Positions 42,214-43,851 of a stretch of 43,851 nucleotides of DNA are shown here, piece by piece (the stretch's first letter is position 1; each line of letters opens with the position of its first letter). Origin of the DNA: Lentibacillus lipolyticus (GTDB lineage Bacteria > Bacillota > Bacilli > Bacillales > Amphibacillaceae); NCBI GenBank assembly GCA_004145795.1, contig SEIO01000024.1:1-43851 (forward strand), given 5' to 3'. Both the position numbers and the translations under genes were made by a program. Under the pieces are notes generated by a model. The model ran no database searches. It saw nothing but the letters and a program-made list of their open reading frames with translations, and was not told the origin of the DNA.

Positions 42214-42344
42214 GGGGGAGGACGTCTGCGCCCGTGGGACACTGATCCCGTCCGCAATACTGTCCACCCCTTCCTTGTAGAAACATGTTTGAGGCTGGTT
42301 GGGACATGATCCCGCATAACAAGCGAAGCTATGAAACTACAAGG
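42214..42344 (+). ncRNA. Candidate IS110 bridge RNA
   Basis: Two stem-loops in the non-coding leader. First: GGACG (42220-42224) with CGTCC (42249-42253), or GGGG with CCCC (42267-42270), capped by GGGA-CACTGA-TCCC (42236-42249). Second: CCTTGTAG (42273-42280) with CTACAAGG (42337-42344), holding an internal loop capped by GGGA-CATGA-TCCC (42301-42313). The two nearly equal caps suggest paired target- and donor-binding loops. The first loop has TGCGCCCGT (42227-42235), same as the left flank (42132-42140); the second has GGCTGGT (42293-42299), same as the right end (43718-43724). Both pieces end in GT next to the cap. GCAATAC (42254-42260) is the complement of GTATTGC, close to the right flank GTATTATTGC. 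The fourth guide (GCATAAC, 42314-42320) does not clearly match the left end. Confidence 0.7.
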
Positions 42345-42392
42345 GATGTGAGGGGCGCACCGACGAATCTATCAAAGGAGTTGTGATTACCT

Positions 42393-43595
42393 ATGAATCC
42401 TGTAATCGGCCTGGATGTCGCCAAAGGGGAAAGCCAGGTCCAAGCCTTTTTACAAAGGAAAAAAACGTATAAACAAAGCTTTAAGTTTTCGCACCATCTA
42501 CAAGGACTTCACACGTTTTATCAGTTTTATCAGGAAGTGGAACAGGTTGCCGGTCAGCCTCCGGCCGTCATTTTCGAATCCACCGGGCACTATCATGAAC
42601 CTGTGCTTCAATTTTTGGAAGATCAGGCTATCACGTATTATGTCATCAATCCGGTCGTTTCTCATGAGGCCAAAAAAACGGGTCTGCGTAAGGTGAAAAC
42701 AGACAAAGTTGATGCATATCATCTAGGTGAGTTGTACTATAAAGAAGATCTGGAAGCCTTTCAGAAGAAAACCGAGCAATACCTGGATCTGCGTCAATTA
42801 ACCAGACAGCACAGTGCTTTAACGGATAGCTATGTTGAAATAAAATTGCAGTTCCAAGCTGCAGTCGACCATATTTTTCCGGAATATCACAATGTCTTCA
42901 GTGATCTTTGTGGCAAGTTATCGTTGAACACCTTACTGCATTATCCGACTGCTTCGGCTATTCAAAAAGTCTCTCAACAAACGTTAGCCGACGATATGTG
43001 TCAATTCGGAGCTAGACGTTCCGACGCATGGTTTTTGGATAAAGCAGCCCAATTAAAAGCTGCGGCAGAACGTAATCCCTTTCAGCATTCTGTCTGTCAT
43101 GGTCATATTGTCAGCTTACAGATGTATATTCGGATGCTTTTTCAATATCAAGAGCACCTATCCCAATTAAAACGAGAAATAGATGCCCTAGCTCGGTCTT
43201 TTGAAGACCATGGATTGATCCAGTCGATTCCCGGGATTGGAGATAAACTTGCAGCAACAATTATCTCCGAAATCGGGGGAATCAATCAGTTCGAACGCGC
43301 AAAGCAACTGGCTGCTTATGCAGGATTAGACCCAAGTGTTTTTGAGTCAGGCAAATATAAAGCGTCGATCAACCGCATCACCAAAAGAGGATCATCTAGA
43401 TTGCGTCAGGCCCTTTATACGGCTGTACAATGCGGTCTTGCCAAAAACCGAAACAAGAAACTTATAGCCTTTTATAATCGCAAAAGAAACGAGGGCAAAC
43501 CACACAAGGTCGCTGTGATTGCCTGTGCCAATAAACTCGTTCACTGGATCCATGCCATGTTAAAACGTCAGGAAGTCTTTGTAGATCAATCGTAA
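42393..43595 (+). CDS. IS110-family DEDD recombinase
   Basis: 400 residues. N-terminal RuvC-like DEDD domain: Asp in IGLDVAKGESQV, Glu in VIFESTGHYHEPVL, and the two Asp in KVKTDKVDAYHLGEL. A coiled middle part follows, then the C-terminal Transposase_20 domain: SIPGIGDKLAATIISEIGGI, RAKQLAAYAGLDPSVFESGKY and the catalytic serine region TKRGSSRLRQALY. The family moves DNA without DDE chemistry, with target and donor chosen by a structured RNA from the element's own leader. AAAGGAG stands 15 bases before the ATG at 42393. No frameshift or missing key residue, so it is probably active. Confidence 0.93.
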   Translation: MNPVIGLDVAKGESQVQAFLQRKKTYKQSFKFSHHLQGLHTFYQFYQEVEQVAGQPPAVIFESTGHYHEPVLQFLEDQAITYYVINPVVSHEAKKTGLRKVKTDKVDAYHLGELYYKEDLEAFQKKTEQYLDLRQLTRQHSALTDSYVEIKLQFQAAVDHIFPEYHNVFSDLCGKLSLNTLLHYPTASAIQKVSQQTLADDMCQFGARRSDAWFLDKAAQLKAAAERNPFQHSVCHGHIVSLQMYIRMLFQYQEHLSQLKREIDALARSFEDHGLIQSIPGIGDKLAATIISEIGGINQFERAKQLAAYAGLDPSVFESGKYKASINRITKRGSSRLRQALYTAVQCGLAKNRNKKLIAFYNRKRNEGKPHKVAVIACANKLVHWIHAMLKRQEVFVDQS

Positions 43596-43851
43596 GCTAT
43601 TCAGATTCAGAACATTCCGAAACCTTATCGGTTGAACGGTAAGGCTATTTGGCATGCTCAATTTTTAGTGTAACATGTTTTTTTAAGCTTTTTTAGCCTT
43701 GAATGTTGACAACTATTGGCTGGTATTATTGCATAACAAACAATTTATTGTATCCCACTCTTATTTGTACTCCTATTCTGTCAGCATGTTTACGTTTCCT
43801 TTTTCCTATTTTTTATTAAGTCGAATATTTTATTGAGCAATATATAAGAAA

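Larger units (their letters stand above)
42143..43729 (+). mobile_element. IS110-family insertion sequence, complete
   Basis: About 1.58 kb: long 5' non-coding end with a bridge-RNA-like fold, one DEDD transposase gene, and a short 3' end. There are no terminal inverted repeats, as usual for the family. GTATTAT occurs at both junctions (42143-42149 and 43723-43729), so the crossover lies within or near it. The guide alignment instead favours a GT core at 42139-42140 and 43723-43724, so the left boundary is uncertain by about four bases. The element sits in a GCGCCCG-type repeat. Bases 43730-43851 after it show no gene. Confidence 0.8.

Noticed and set aside
39870-43726. Integrative element bounded by 16-bp att direct repeats around the tyrosine recombinase
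   Set aside because: The right copy is the terminal sequence of the IS110 element and matches its donor loop, so it is better explained as an IS end than as an attachment site.
42314-43740. GCATAACAA in the second RNA loop equals GCATAACAA in the right flank
   Set aside because: The match is in the same strand sense, while the right-hand guides should be complementary. Kept only as a coincidence, though it is ten bases long if one mismatch is allowed.
40848-43851. Prophage remnant
   Set aside because: Apart from the recombinase there is no phage structural, replication or repressor gene.

Overview
The window reads as chromosomal DNA of a low-to-moderate GC Gram-positive bacterium of the family Bacillaceae, probably a halotolerant or halophilic genus of the Oceanobacillus/Virgibacillus/Lentibacillus kind. 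Supporting signs are strong AGGAGG-type ribosome sites with frequent GTG and TTG starts, an S-box (SAM) riboswitch, Bacillus-type gene pairs and families (ypmR-ypmS, ABC-F YkpA type, DUF1450, YvrJ, LysM-3D cell-wall enzyme, DUF1002), and two dispersed intergenic repeat elements that I recall from that group. The genus is inference.

Left accessory region (1-4370): a run of small, mostly membrane or membrane-anchored orphan genes, all on the minus strand. Almost every gene is followed directly after its stop codon by a 30-55 bp imperfect palindrome carrying a GCGCCCG core. The gene-repeat-gene layout looks like a cassette array. One gene (tubby-like) is frameshifted.

Core region (4372-39749). 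(a) A methionine block: methionine gamma-lyase (minus), a RarD-type permease, then S-box riboswitch, metY (with an extra C-terminal CoA-binding-like domain) and metX. (b) ypmR-ypmS, a WYL regulator, an ABC-F protein, and the threonine catabolic pair kbl-tdh. (c) Cell-envelope genes: LysM-3D protein, DUF1002 protein, MFS exporter, DUF1450 protein, iron alcohol dehydrogenase with RidA, lysozyme-like protein, MATE exporter, nitronate monooxygenase. (d) A TAXI-type TRAP transporter operon (binding lipoprotein, DUF1850, fused permease) diverging from a regulator with a GGDEF-like domain and a C-terminal winged helix. (e) A SWIM-SNF2 ATPase, YvrJ, a lipoprotein Cu/Zn superoxide dismutase, a small PH-domain protein and an arylsulfotransferase. 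Three intergenic arrays with a period of about 20-21 nt, each with a different unit, lie in this part.

Right accessory region (39750-43851): small orphan membrane genes, a toxin-antitoxin pair whose toxin is frameshifted, a tyrosine recombinase, another copy of the GCGCCCG palindrome behind a small membrane gene, and a complete IS110-family element. The leader of the IS110 gene folds into two hairpin-capped loops like a bridge RNA. Its left target guide matches nine bases of the left flank, and the two flanks rejoin to give a GCGCCCG repeat. The IS has therefore most likely been guided into the same palindrome family that separates the cassette-like genes 38 kb away. This link between an RNA-guided transposon, the intergenic palindromes, the small-gene arrays and a nearby tyrosine recombinase is the most interesting feature of the window.
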